Shown here piece by piece: positions 1 to 8,114 of a DNA stretch of 64,000 nucleotides; the stretch's first letter is position 1; each line of letters begins with the position of its first letter. This stretch comes from Candidatus Wallbacteria bacterium (GTDB lineage: Bacteria; Muiribacteriota; UBA6191; JACPRK01). Below the pieces are notes generated by a model. It was given only the letters and a program-made list of their open reading frames with translations. It was not told where the DNA came from and did not search any database. Made by a program: the position numbers and the translations under genes. The stretch lies in the NCBI GenBank assembly GCA_016213845.1, contig JACQZN010000037.1, positions 1 to 64,000 of the forward strand. Direction: 5' to 3'.

Positions 1-454
1 TTCACAGATGCACTACCTCTCGGCAGAACATCCACAATCACCTTGATTCACCTCGAGCCCTTGCTCCGTCCTCAAACGAACAGAACCTTCTTGCTTCCTG
101 GCCCGCACCTCAAGCTCATATTCGGTTTTTCAATGAACTCTGAAACGACTCCTCGCGAGCCGCTTCCCCCCATCACCGCGAAACCTCTCCTTCAGCAGGA
201 GCGCTTCCGTGATGGCTAAATTGTATCAGCCACCACTGGCCCTGTCAACCCATGACGTCGAATTATTTCAACGCTCCCGGCCGGCAAACCCTTTCGGGCT
301 CACCGACCGCCGGGCTTCTCCGGACCACGGCCGTGAGCTCGGTCCTCGCAGACCTTCGCTCGCCACACGACCGCTCTCACGAGCCCCGCGCAGCCTCTAA
401 AGAGTACCACCCCCCTTCAGCCCTGTCAACAAACTTCTCGAGCCCCCCCCGACC
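1..454. other. Gene-free left edge
   Basis: No open frame here looks like a gene. The two short plus-strand frames (from 209 and 252) are rich in Arg, Pro and Ser, have no ribosome binding site and resemble translated GC-rich noncoding DNA. The stretch is somewhat less GC-rich than the rest, especially in its first 240 bases. It lies downstream of the minus-strand gene that ends at 455. I see no convincing hairpin terminator, tRNA or repeat in it. Confidence 0.5.
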
Positions 455-1345
455 TCACTTCTCTGGCTCTTCCTCACCGGCCGGAACGCCCTCCGAGGTC
501 TGGACCCGGATGCGCAGCGGCACCGCTATCTCCCCCGTCTGCCCGGCCTTTGCCTGCCCCCTCAGATAGTTGTTGATCTGCTCGGCGACCCGCTCCAGGG
601 GATTCCCCGCAACCAGCTTGCCGGCCGGCGGCGCACCCTTGTACGAGAAGACCACATCCGGGTTGTACAGCCCCTGGCCAGGCTCCTCGCCTTCCCCTCC
701 TCGCCGGATCACCCGTGCCGGGTACTTCCCCTTGTTGCTCGCCTTGACCCCAACGGCCAGCTCATCAGTCCCCGGCTCGGCAACCCAGACCTTCACCCCG
801 AGCGTCTTGCCCGAAGCAATCTCCACATCCAGCGGAAAGCGGTTGGCCTCCCCGACCTTCAGCGCAACCCCCTCGAACTTCTTGAGCGACCGCCCCCGCA
901 CCTCGCCCACGCTCCTGAGCTCCAGCGCTTCCACCGCGAACGCCGCCGGCGTCGTGCCCTCCGAAAGGAACCCCTCGCTGGTCCGGGCGCTCTGGATGTT
1001 GATCTCGAACGCCTCCACCTTGCTCGTCGGAGAGTAGAGATAGAACAGCACCGGCTGGTCGATCAGCGCCTTGCGCTTCTCCACCTTGCCCGAATCCGGA
1101 TCGACCATGGTCTCACGCACCCGCCCTATCGTCAGCAGGCTGTCGGGCTCCTCGGCGACCTGCTCCTCGCGGGCCGAGTTTCCCTCGACGTCGAGATAGA
1201 CCTCGATGCTCTTCACCGAGCTGCCAGCCGATACCCGCACCGGCACGCCGCTCTCCTGAACCCCACCCGCAGCCATCGCTGCCGCCGCGCCCGCCCACGA
1301 TCCCGCCAGAAACAGACAAGCCCTCAGCAGTCCTCTCTTAGCCAT
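455..1345 (-). CDS. Secreted protein of unknown function
   Basis: The product is a 296-residue protein that I do not recognise. It opens with a clear signal peptide: basic MAKRGLLR, a hydrophobic stretch, then Ala-rich residues with likely cleavage near residue 26. The mature part is mostly predicted beta structure with many Val, Glu and Lys residues and no cysteine cluster or catalytic motif I can name. It ends in an acidic tail, GEEEPEK. The start is an ATG preceded by a purine-rich GGACGGAG. It follows the PilX-like gene on the same strand after about 230 bases holding a heptamer repeat, so it may be the last gene of a tpiA-pilX transcript. A periplasmic or outer-envelope accessory role for the pilus is possible but is inference only. 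Confidence 0.7.
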   Translation of the reverse strand: MAKRGLLRACLFLAGSWAGAAAAMAAGGVQESGVPVRVSAGSSVKSIEVYLDVEGNSAREEQVAEEPDSLLTIGRVRETMVDPDSGKVEKRKALIDQPVLFYLYSPTSKVEAFEINIQSARTSEGFLSEGTTPAAFAVEALELRSVGEVRGRSLKKFEGVALKVGEANRFPLDVEIASGKTLGVKVWVAEPGTDELAVGVKASNKGKYPARVIRRGGEGEEPGQGLYNPDVVFSYKGAPPAGKLVAGNPLERVAEQINNYLRGQAKAGQTGEIAVPLRIRVQTSEGVPAGEEEPEK

Positions 1346-1515
1346 CTCCGCTCCGTCCTTTCTCCGCAGGCGTCCCGGGGAACGCCGCTCCAGGACCCGG
1401 CCCCGCGGCTCATCGCCCGCCCGCTGTCATCGTGCATGGTTCCGGAGCCTCTCACCCTCCGGAGCCCCCTCTTATAGCACGCCCCCCCCGACAAACGCCA
1501 AACCACCCCTCTCCC

Positions 1516-1578
1516 CTCAAGCCTCAAGCCTCAAGCCTCAAGCCTCAAGCCTCAAGCCTCAAGCCTCAAGCCTCAAGC
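1516..1578. repeat. Nine tandem copies of CTCAAGC
   Basis: Nine exact, head-to-tail copies of the heptamer CTCAAGC run from 1516 to 1578 and stop two bases before the stop codon of the PilX-like gene (minus strand, TGA at 1582-1580). A related, degenerate block with the same heptamer in reverse orientation lies at 60767-60822. The unit is too short and has no spacers, so it is a microsatellite and not CRISPR. Copy number probably varies between strains. Confidence 0.95.
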
Positions 1579-1579
1579 C

Positions 1580-3376
1580 TCACGTCTCCTCTTCCCAGCT
1601 CAGGATCTCACTCGAGATCTGCGGATTGTAGAAGACCGTCTGGCCACGATGGCCCGCGATGCCGCGCAGGATGTCCTTGGGATCGGTCCCGTAAATCACC
1701 AGATCGTGCGGCAGACGCTGGAAGTCGAACATCTCCCCGGTCAGGTTGAACTCGATCTCCATGTTCACGAACTGGTCGAGGATGCTGGTCTTGTCCTCGT
1801 CCAGGCCGTTCTGCGCATAGATGGCCATGTCGAGGTTCGGCGTCAGCTCCCTCAGGAACTGCAGCCGGCGACGATCGAAGTCCATGTCGTGGTGCGGCTT
1901 GAAGATGACCCGGCCCGTCGTCTTGTTGAAGCGATCGGCCCCGCCGAACGGCTCCCGCGCTGGATCTTCCAGCACGACCAGGTTGGCCAGGGACGGATAG
2001 CCGGTGACGGCCGGCGGCAGCCCCAGCACGTCCCCTCCGACGTAAACGTTGCCCTGGACGACCAGCGTGCCGATCCCCTCGTACCAGCCCTCCAGGAAGA
2101 CGTCGCCATGCACGTAGGTCACGCCGTCGAGGTGGATGGCGTTGGTGATGTCCTGCCGCCTCGTGGGATTGGTGCTCCAGCGCGCCGGGACCTTTCGCCA
2201 GTCGCCCCACCCGTAGAGCGGGAGCACGTTTCTGTAGATGGTGTTGCGCGAGTTGCCAGGTCCTCTGAAGAAGACGTCGACGAAGTAGCGGTTGTCGTCC
2301 GGGTCGCCGTCGGGCTCCAGGTTCGACTGCGGATTCAGCACCAGGTTGGAGACCTTCCTGTACTCCTCGGGCTTGAAGAGATTGATGTCCCGGTTGTCGT
2401 AGCCCTGGGGCCGCGCCCGCACCTCGGGCACGTAGTCTTCCTCGACGGCGCGATAGGCGCCTCGTCCCGAGAAGATGGAGCGAAGGCCCTGGAACTTGTA
2501 GTACTTGCGGGTGATCCCGTTCGCCTTGTACTCCACCTGCCTGGAGTGCGTCAGATTGACGCCACCATTGAAGATGCTGAAGAAGTTGAACGTGTCGTAG
2601 CCCAGGTCGAAGAAGCCGACCTGCTTCATCGGCCGGAACTCCCGGTTCATCAGGTATTCCGTGAGTTCGGCATGCAGACCGTTCTCGAGGTAAGCGTTGC
2701 CGCCCATCACCGAGAAATCGCGCACGTCGAACGCGAGACTCGGCACCCGGTACTCCACAGGCAGCGGGTCCCGCACGAAGAGCCCGTGGTCGGGCGCGAC
2801 GATGCCCAGGTTGATGCCCGTCACCTTCGTGACCATCTTCACCTGGCGCCGGGCCTGGTAGCCCTGGGCGTTCGTGTAGACGCCCTGGGAGCGCACGGTC
2901 AGCCGCCCGACCCGGTAGTCGCCGATGTTGGGCGCATTGCCCTGTTCGGGGTCGTAGCGGGCCCAGAGGAAGACATCCCCCAGCGACGGGCTCTCGACGA
3001 GCGATTCCAGCTCGTGCGTGACGCCGCGGCCGAAGTCGATCTCCGTCGGCGTCTCACCCTCGATGGCGGCCAGCAGCCCGCGGTTGGTCGCCAGGTCGCT
3101 CTTCAGCGCGAAGAGAGCCTGCTCGAGCCCGGCTTCGGCGAGTTGAAACGCCATCTGGTGGTCGACGAACCCGGTCGTGAGGCGCAGCTCAGCCCTGGAG
3201 AGCGAGTGGATGACGAAGGCGATGAAGAGCACGATCACCAGGACGCCCACGATGATGGCCAGCGCGAACGCGCTGCGGACGCGCCGTCGGGCAATCGGCC
3301 AGCCGCCCGCCCGCCGAGACCGGCGGCATGTGCCCGAGGCCGCTTCTGCCATCCTGTCGTCGTCCCTGCTTTTCAT
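1580..3376 (-). CDS. PilX-like type IV pilus assembly protein
   Basis: The product is a 598-residue protein with a basic N-terminus, one hydrophobic helix at about residues 36-58 and then a sequence typical of PilX N-terminal domains (helix followed by FQLAEAGLEQALFAL). This is the family of minor pilins that sit at the tip or base of type IV pili or type II secretion pseudopili. The rest is a long extracytoplasmic region with beta-rich segments, including a VVQGNVYVGGDV stretch suggesting a small beta-helix. A longer open frame reaches 3622 but would run into tpiA, so I place the start at the ATG at 3376, which leaves 26 bases after the tpiA stop. The PilT-like ATPase lies 0.9 kb away on the other strand, and three more pilin-like genes lie at 50.9-53.2 kb. 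The stop codon abuts the CTCAAGC microsatellite. Confidence 0.8.
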   Translation of the reverse strand: MKSRDDDRMAEAASGTCRRSRRAGGWPIARRRVRSAFALAIIVGVLVIVLFIAFVIHSLSRAELRLTTGFVDHQMAFQLAEAGLEQALFALKSDLATNRGLLAAIEGETPTEIDFGRGVTHELESLVESPSLGDVFLWARYDPEQGNAPNIGDYRVGRLTVRSQGVYTNAQGYQARRQVKMVTKVTGINLGIVAPDHGLFVRDPLPVEYRVPSLAFDVRDFSVMGGNAYLENGLHAELTEYLMNREFRPMKQVGFFDLGYDTFNFFSIFNGGVNLTHSRQVEYKANGITRKYYKFQGLRSIFSGRGAYRAVEEDYVPEVRARPQGYDNRDINLFKPEEYRKVSNLVLNPQSNLEPDGDPDDNRYFVDVFFRGPGNSRNTIYRNVLPLYGWGDWRKVPARWSTNPTRRQDITNAIHLDGVTYVHGDVFLEGWYEGIGTLVVQGNVYVGGDVLGLPPAVTGYPSLANLVVLEDPAREPFGGADRFNKTTGRVIFKPHHDMDFDRRRLQFLRELTPNLDMAIYAQNGLDEDKTSILDQFVNMEIEFNLTGEMFDFQRLPHDLVIYGTDPKDILRGIAGHRGQTVFYNPQISSEILSWEEET

Positions 3377-3402
3377 TTCCGACCCATCCCTTTGCGGCCC
3401 GG

Positions 3403-4185
3403 CTAAGAGGCCGAAAACCGGCTCCCCATCGCGTTCTTGATGATAGAAAGAAACGACGAGGGCTGGAGGCTCGCTCCTCCGATCAGCGCCCCGTCGATGT
3501 CTGGCTGCAGCATGTACTCGGCGATGTTCTCGGGTTTGACGCTGCCGCCGTAGAGCACGGGCACCCCGGAAGCCAGCTCGCCCGAGTAGAGCTGCGCCAG
3601 CTGCTTTCTGACGAGCCCACACATCTCCTGGGCATCTGCGGAGGACGCGTTCAGCCCCGTGCCGATGGCCCAGATCGGCTCGTAGGCGAACTGGGTCCTG
3701 GCCGCCTCCGAGGCCGGTACGCCCTGGAGCGCGGCGGCGAGCTGGCGCACCACCTTGTCGGCGGCCTGGCCACCCTTACGTTCCCCGAGCGTCTCGCCGA
3801 CGCAGAGCATCGGGATCAGCCCATGCTTGTGCGCGGCCTTGACCTTCTCGCGGATGTCCTCGTCGGTCTCGCGGAAGATCTCGCGGCGCTCCGAGTGGCC
3901 GATCAGCACGTGCGAGCAGCCGAGCTCGCGGATCATCGGCCCGGAGATCTCCCCCGTGAAGGCCCCTGAATCCTTGCTGTACATGTTCTGCGCCCCCCAG
4001 CGGATCGGCATGGCGCCGACCAGCCCGCGAACGGCGGCCAGCGACGTGGCTGGCGGGAACACGATGACCCCGTGCCCGCGGCCCACCCCCGGATAGTTCA
4101 CGAACTCCTGGAAGAACGCCTCCGTCTCGGCGACGGTCTTGTTCATCTTCCAGTTGGCGGCAAAGATCTTTTCGCGCATGCTCAT
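3403..4185 (-). CDS. tpiA: Triosephosphate isomerase
   Basis: This enzyme interconverts dihydroxyacetone phosphate and glyceraldehyde 3-phosphate in glycolysis and gluconeogenesis in the cytoplasm. The 260-residue length is normal. All catalytic signatures are present: NWKMN with Lys13, the IGHSERR electrophile His97, and AYEPIWAIGTG with the catalytic base Glu169 and loop 6. The C-terminal phosphate-binding GGS and GALIGGAS segments are also intact. The start reads MSMREK; either Met is possible. It is the first gene of a minus-strand group with the PilX-like gene 26 bases downstream, and it is divergent from the PilT-like gene. No other glycolytic genes are in the window. Confidence 0.97.
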   Translation of the reverse strand: MSMREKIFAANWKMNKTVAETEAFFQEFVNYPGVGRGHGVIVFPPATSLAAVRGLVGAMPIRWGAQNMYSKDSGAFTGEISGPMIRELGCSHVLIGHSERREIFRETDEDIREKVKAAHKHGLIPMLCVGETLGERKGGQAADKVVRQLAAALQGVPASEAARTQFAYEPIWAIGTGLNASSADAQEMCGLVRKQLAQLYSGELASGVPVLYGGSVKPENIAEYMLQPDIDGALIGGASLQPSSFLSIIKNAMGSRFSAS

Positions 4186-4295
4186 GATCGACTACGGGCG
4201 CGGCAGGGTCGCTTGTTGCGGCCAGGCGGCCCGCTCCTCGCCGACGAGGATACACGGCGGCCCCTGAGCTGGCCAGCGAGCGCGCACATCTGTGC

Positions 4296-4301
4296 TAGAT
4301 T
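4296..4301 (+). promoter_or_regulatory. Extended -10 element for the PilT-like gene
   Basis: TAGATT preceded by TGC (TGnTANNNT, an extended -10) lies five bases before the GTG start at 4307 and 14 before the alternative ATG at 4316. No Shine-Dalgarno sequence is visible, so a leaderless or very short leader transcript is likely. This is inference from spacing alone. Confidence 0.4.
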
Positions 4302-4306
4302 GAGCG

Positions 4307-5881
4307 GTGGCGCGCATGTCCTCCGTATCGCTCATAGCTCGGCTGGCAGAGAGCAAGACTCAGGAGGAAGTCTCGGACATCCTCTACTCCCTCGGCGAAG
4401 AGGGGGACGTCTCCGTCGTGGAGCCGCTTGCGACCTGGCTCGAGGCGGCCACCGGCGAGGTTCGCCAGATGGCACAGCAAGCGATCGAGCGCATCCGGGC
4501 GCGGCTGCCGCCGCAGGAGAAGACTCGAGTGACCGAGGTGCTCGAGGAGGTCCGCCGGCGAGGTCGCGCCCGATCTTCCGGCGACTCGACCCAGCACGAG
4601 TCGTTCTCGACGGGCGGGCGCAAGGCGCCCTCGCCGCCCCCCAGAAGCCTGGCTCCGCCGCCCGTGCAGATCACCGGTCCCATCCCGCGCCCCCCGGCCG
4701 GTCAGCCGCCCCGAAGCACGGCCGCCCAGCTCGCCGCCGGGGAGCAGAACGTCTCGTCGCTCGAGGTCGGCGCCTCGGCCATCTCGCGCGCGGGCGTGCG
4801 CGCGGCGTTCCCCGTGAAGCCGTACGCGGCCCGGCTCTCGCAGATGCTGCAGGACGCCGTTCAGAAGGGCGCCTCCGACGTCCATCTGCGCTCGGGCCAG
4901 CCACCCTGCTACCGGGTCGACGGCAAGCTCGTCGAATCGGGCTTTCCCGTGGCCGAGCCCGCAGCCGCCCGCTGGCTCATCTACCGGCTGCTCGACGAAT
5001 CCCGGCGCGCGGCCTTCGACCAGGGCGAGGAGCAGGACCTGGCCGCCGAGAAGCCGGGGCTGGGCCGGTTTCGCGTGAACGTCTTCCAGGACCTGGAGGG
5101 CCCCGGAATGGTCATTCGCATCCTGGAGGGCCGCATCCGCACCCTCCAGGAGCTCCAGTGCCCTTCCGTGCTGGAGCGCTTCTGCAAGGCGACCCGAGGA
5201 CTCATTTTGGTCACTGGACCCACTGGCTGCGGCAAGTCCACGACGGTCGCGGCGATGCTGGATTACATCAACGAGCACCGCGACGGCCACATCGTCACGA
5301 TCGAAGACCCCGTCGAATTCGTGCACAAACCCAAAAAGTGCCGCTTCACCCAGCGGGAGGTCGGCTCGAACACCAAGTCGTTCGGCAGCGCCCTGCGCGC
5401 CGCTCTGCGCCAGGACCCAGACGTGATCATGGTCGGCGAGATGCGCGACCTGGAGACGATGGAGCTGGCCATGACCGCCGCCGAGACCGGCCACCTCGTG
5501 CTCTCCACCCTCCACACCCAGACCGCGCCGAAAACTCTCGACCGCATCCTCGGTGCCTTCCCCGCCAATCGCGCCGACCAGGTCCGCACGATGCTGGCCG
5601 AAAGCCTGCTGGCCGTGGTCTGCCAGGTGCTCCTCCCAAAGGCTCGCGGCGCCGGCCGCGTCGCGGCGCACGAGGTCATGTTCCGCGTCCCCGCCATCGC
5701 CAACCTCATCCGCGAGGGCAAGATCTTCCAGATCCCCAACGCCATGCTCGCCAGCCTCAACCAGGGCATGCGTCTTCTCGACGAGAACCTCGCCAACCTC
5801 GTCAAGAGCGGCGAGGTCGCCTTCGACGACGCGATGGCCGTCGCCGTCGACCCCGAGGCGCTGCGCCACCGGAGCCTGTAG
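4307..5881 (+). CDS. pilT: PilT-family pilus retraction ATPase with N-terminal extension
   Basis: The protein is a hexameric AAA+-like secretion ATPase of the PilT/PilU group, expected to power type IV pilus retraction at the inner membrane. The core runs from about residue 172 to 524: Walker A GPTGCGKST at 304-312, the Asp box around EDPVEFVH (333-340), Walker B DVIMVGE (372-378) and the His box GHLVLSTLHTQ (395-405). PilT is usually about 345 residues; this one has about 170 extra at the front, comprising a helical, HEAT-like piece (1-85) and a Pro/Ser-rich linker. The start is GTG 4307 or ATG 4316. The long antisense and frame-shifted frames over this gene are shadows. It converges with the gene ending at 5892, leaving only 10 bases between them. 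Confidence 0.88.
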   Translation: MARMSSVSLIARLAESKTQEEVSDILYSLGEEGDVSVVEPLATWLEAATGEVRQMAQQAIERIRARLPPQEKTRVTEVLEEVRRRGRARSSGDSTQHESFSTGGRKAPSPPPRSLAPPPVQITGPIPRPPAGQPPRSTAAQLAAGEQNVSSLEVGASAISRAGVRAAFPVKPYAARLSQMLQDAVQKGASDVHLRSGQPPCYRVDGKLVESGFPVAEPAAARWLIYRLLDESRRAAFDQGEEQDLAAEKPGLGRFRVNVFQDLEGPGMVIRILEGRIRTLQELQCPSVLERFCKATRGLILVTGPTGCGKSTTVAAMLDYINEHRDGHIVTIEDPVEFVHKPKKCRFTQREVGSNTKSFGSALRAALRQDPDVIMVGEMRDLETMELAMTAAETGHLVLSTLHTQTAPKTLDRILGAFPANRADQVRTMLAESLLAVVCQVLLPKARGAGRVAAHEVMFRVPAIANLIREGKIFQIPNAMLASLNQGMRLLDENLANLVKSGEVAFDDAMAVAVDPEALRHRSL

Positions 5882-5891
5882 CGCCCTTCCC

Positions 5892-7550
5892 CTAGCTCTG
5901 CTCCTTGCCGCTCCCCGAGGCGATCTCGAAGATCGTGAAGTCGGTAAGGAGCTCCACGGGCGCCCGGTCGTCCTCCAGAATGCCCGCAGCGGGATCGAGC
6001 TCGGCCGGCCTCAAGTCCCCGTGGCGGCGTGAGAGCAGCGCCCCGAGCCAGTTGTTGCCGGAGAGGCCCACCACGCGCTCGGCCAGCCGCCCGGGCTCGG
6101 GGAGCAGCTTGGTGGCGTCGATCTCGCGCTCGCCCGCGATGACCACATAGTTGTTGAAGCGGCTGCGGGGCGGGTTGATGACATGCAGGATCTGCACGTT
6201 GGAGAAGACGCTCGCCACGGTGTTCACGATCCGCTTTGCCACCGGGCCCGCCAGCGACGGCGAGCCGACGTTGATGCTCATCAAGCCACCGGGCGCGAGC
6301 CGCTCCTTGACCAGCTCGAAGTACTCGCGCGTCGCCAGGTGGAACGGGATGTACGGCTGCCGGTAGGCGTCCCCCATGATGATGTCCCACTTCTTCTGCG
6401 CGCGCGCCAGGTACATGCGCCCATCGGCGACGGAAACCGACAGCCGCGGCTGGTTCATCTCGAAGTAGCGGCGCCCCAGCTCCACGATCCGCCCGTCGAT
6501 CTCGACTCCGTCGACGTGCAGGTCGTAGATCTTTCCGAAGAAGTGCAGGAGCTCCGTGCTCACCGTGCCCGCCGCCAGCCCGATGATGAGCACGTTCAGG
6601 CGGCTGCCGGGCTTGCGGTCTACCAAGAGCGGCAGCGCGTTCATCGAGTCCCAGACGCTGCCGACCATCGGCTTCCACTCGATGTCGCGCCCCTCGTAGA
6701 TCGAGTGGACGGCCTGGCCCTCGTTGAGCACCAGCATCCGCCGTCCGTCCTTGTCGAGCACCTGGATGTAGTGGTAGGGCGATTCGGCCTCCTCCAGGCA
6801 GACGCCCAGCTTGGCCGAGTCGACGTCCCGGATCGGACCGAAAGGAGCCATCCACACCAGAAGCGCCACGACCGGCGCTGCCAGCGCCGCCCTGCGCGCC
6901 AGCCCCACGGCCCCGACCACGATCAGCACGGCCGCGAAGGCCAGGATCGTGCGACGCGTGCCGAGCAACGGGATCGTCAACAGGGCTGGCAGAAAGGTCC
7001 CCGCGATGCTCCCGAAGGTCGAAAGGGCATAGAGGCTGCCCGCGGTCTTCCCAAGCCGCTCCTCGCCCTGGCTGGCGAGCCGGATGGCGAACGGGCTGAC
7101 CATTCCGAGCAGCACGATCGGCACGGCGAAAAGCAGGATCGTCGCGAGCAGGCTGCCCACGACCAGTCCCGCTTCGCCGTGGTCGATCGCCTTGACCGAC
7201 ACGGCCATCACCGGCTGCGTCAGGTACGGCACGGCCGCGACGAGCACCCCGGCGCCCAGGATGATGCGGTAGAGCACCTCGTGGCGCGGGTGCCGGTCCG
7301 CCAGACGCCCGCCGAGCCAGTACCCGGCCGATAGCGCCGCCATGATCGAGCCGATCAGGTTGGTCCAGACGAAGAGCGAGGTGCCGAAGTAGGGGGCCAG
7401 CAGCCGCGAGGCGGCCATCTCGATCCCCATGACGGCCAGCCCGCAGAAGAAGACCGCAGCCTGCAGCATCCGGTCGGCTCGAGCCGGCAAGGCAAGGGCG
7501 GCCTCCTGCGTCCGGCTCCCGGGCGAGACCTCTGGGCCGCGATCAGCCAA
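5892..7550 (-). CDS. Membrane-fused spermidine synthase-like protein
   Basis: The 552-residue product has an N-terminal half with about seven to eight hydrophobic helices of the kind found in MFS-like proteins fused to spermidine synthase (for example GIEMAASRLLAPYFGTSLFVWTN). The C-terminal half has a Rossmann methyltransferase/aminopropyltransferase fold: nucleotide-binding VLIIGLAAGT, acidic VDGVEID and DGRMYL, and IIMGDAY in place of the typical DxxxDAY. Fused proteins of this sort are common in environmental bacteria and their substrate is usually unproven, so polyamine synthesis should not be assumed. The start overlaps the ndk stop by eight bases, so it is probably co-translated with ndk. 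A second, more diverged relative is at 22283-24553. Confidence 0.82.
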   Translation of the reverse strand: MADRGPEVSPGSRTQEAALALPARADRMLQAAVFFCGLAVMGIEMAASRLLAPYFGTSLFVWTNLIGSIMAALSAGYWLGGRLADRHPRHEVLYRIILGAGVLVAAVPYLTQPVMAVSVKAIDHGEAGLVVGSLLATILLFAVPIVLLGMVSPFAIRLASQGEERLGKTAGSLYALSTFGSIAGTFLPALLTIPLLGTRRTILAFAAVLIVVGAVGLARRAALAAPVVALLVWMAPFGPIRDVDSAKLGVCLEEAESPYHYIQVLDKDGRRMLVLNEGQAVHSIYEGRDIEWKPMVGSVWDSMNALPLLVDRKPGSRLNVLIIGLAAGTVSTELLHFFGKIYDLHVDGVEIDGRIVELGRRYFEMNQPRLSVSVADGRMYLARAQKKWDIIMGDAYRQPYIPFHLATREYFELVKERLAPGGLMSINVGSPSLAGPVAKRIVNTVASVFSNVQILHVINPPRSRFNNYVVIAGEREIDATKLLPEPGRLAERVVGLSGNNWLGALLSRRHGDLRPAELDPAAGILEDDRAPVELLTDFTIFEIASGSGKEQS

Positions 7551-7989
7551 TCCAGTCCTTGTTGGCCAGGTCGTACTCGACGAGCTCGGCCGGGGTGAAG
7601 AAGTTGGCGATCTCGATCTGGGCGTTCTCGTCGGAATCGGAGCCGTGCACGAGGTTCTGGCCCGTGTAGACGGAGAGATCGCCTCGGATCGAGCCCGGAG
7701 CGGCCTCTTCGGGACGCGTGGCGCCCATCAGGTTCCGCGTCTGCTTGACAGCCAATCGGCCTTCCAGGACCATGGCGACGATGGGGCCCGACGTGATGAA
7801 GCTCACCAGGTCGTCGTAGAAGCTCTTCCCCTTGTGGATTGCGTAGTGACGCTCGGCGAGGTCCTTGGACATCTTGATGAACTTCATGGCGACGATCTTG
7901 AGGCCCTTCTGCTCGAAGCGGGCCACGATCTGGCCGACGAGCTGGCGCTGGACGCCGTCGGGCTTGATGAGGACGAGGGTGCGCTCCAT
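7543..7989 (-). CDS. ndk: Nucleoside diphosphate kinase
   Basis: The enzyme transfers the gamma phosphate of ATP to nucleoside diphosphates through a phosphohistidine and so balances the NTP pools. The 148 residues match the family length. The active-site motif NLVHGSDS carries the catalytic His115, and the N-terminal TLVLIKPDGV and the RNLMGATRPEEAAPGSIRGD phosphate-binding region are intact. A strong AAGGAG site lies just before the ATG at 7989. It leads a two-gene minus-strand unit with the spermidine-synthase-like gene and is divergent from the peptide-binding-protein gene at 8115. Confidence 0.98.
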   Translation of the reverse strand: MERTLVLIKPDGVQRQLVGQIVARFEQKGLKIVAMKFIKMSKDLAERHYAIHKGKSFYDDLVSFITSGPIVAMVLEGRLAVKQTRNLMGATRPEEAAPGSIRGDLSVYTGQNLVHGSDSDENAQIEIANFFTPAELVEYDLANKDWIG

Positions 7990-8114
7990 CGATGCTCCTT
8001 TTCGGGGGTTCCTGGGCAGGCAAAGGTGTCAGTTGTCCGAAGGCAAGGTAAGATAAGCGACCATGGAAACATTGTCCAGCCCCCCTGCCGGGGTCCGCGG
8101 CCGGAGTTGACGCC

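Noticed and set aside
1516..1578. CRISPR array
   Set aside because: The seven-base unit is repeated without spacers and no cas genes are present.
1649..3406. 585-codon plus-strand frame opposite the PilX-like gene
   Set aside because: It lacks any recognisable domain, is rich in His/Arg/Val as expected of the complement of a GC-rich gene, and the opposite strand encodes a clear PilX-type protein.
4072..5895. 607-codon plus-strand frame and 524-codon minus-strand frame over the PilT-like gene
   Set aside because: Both are shadows; the PilT frame has all Walker and His-box motifs, while these frames are Arg/Gly/Pro-rich without motifs.
5892..7550. Genuine polyamine biosynthesis operon
   Set aside because: The aminopropyltransferase active-site Asp pattern is altered and no SAM decarboxylase or arginine/ornithine decarboxylase gene is present, so only 'spermidine-synthase-like' is justified.
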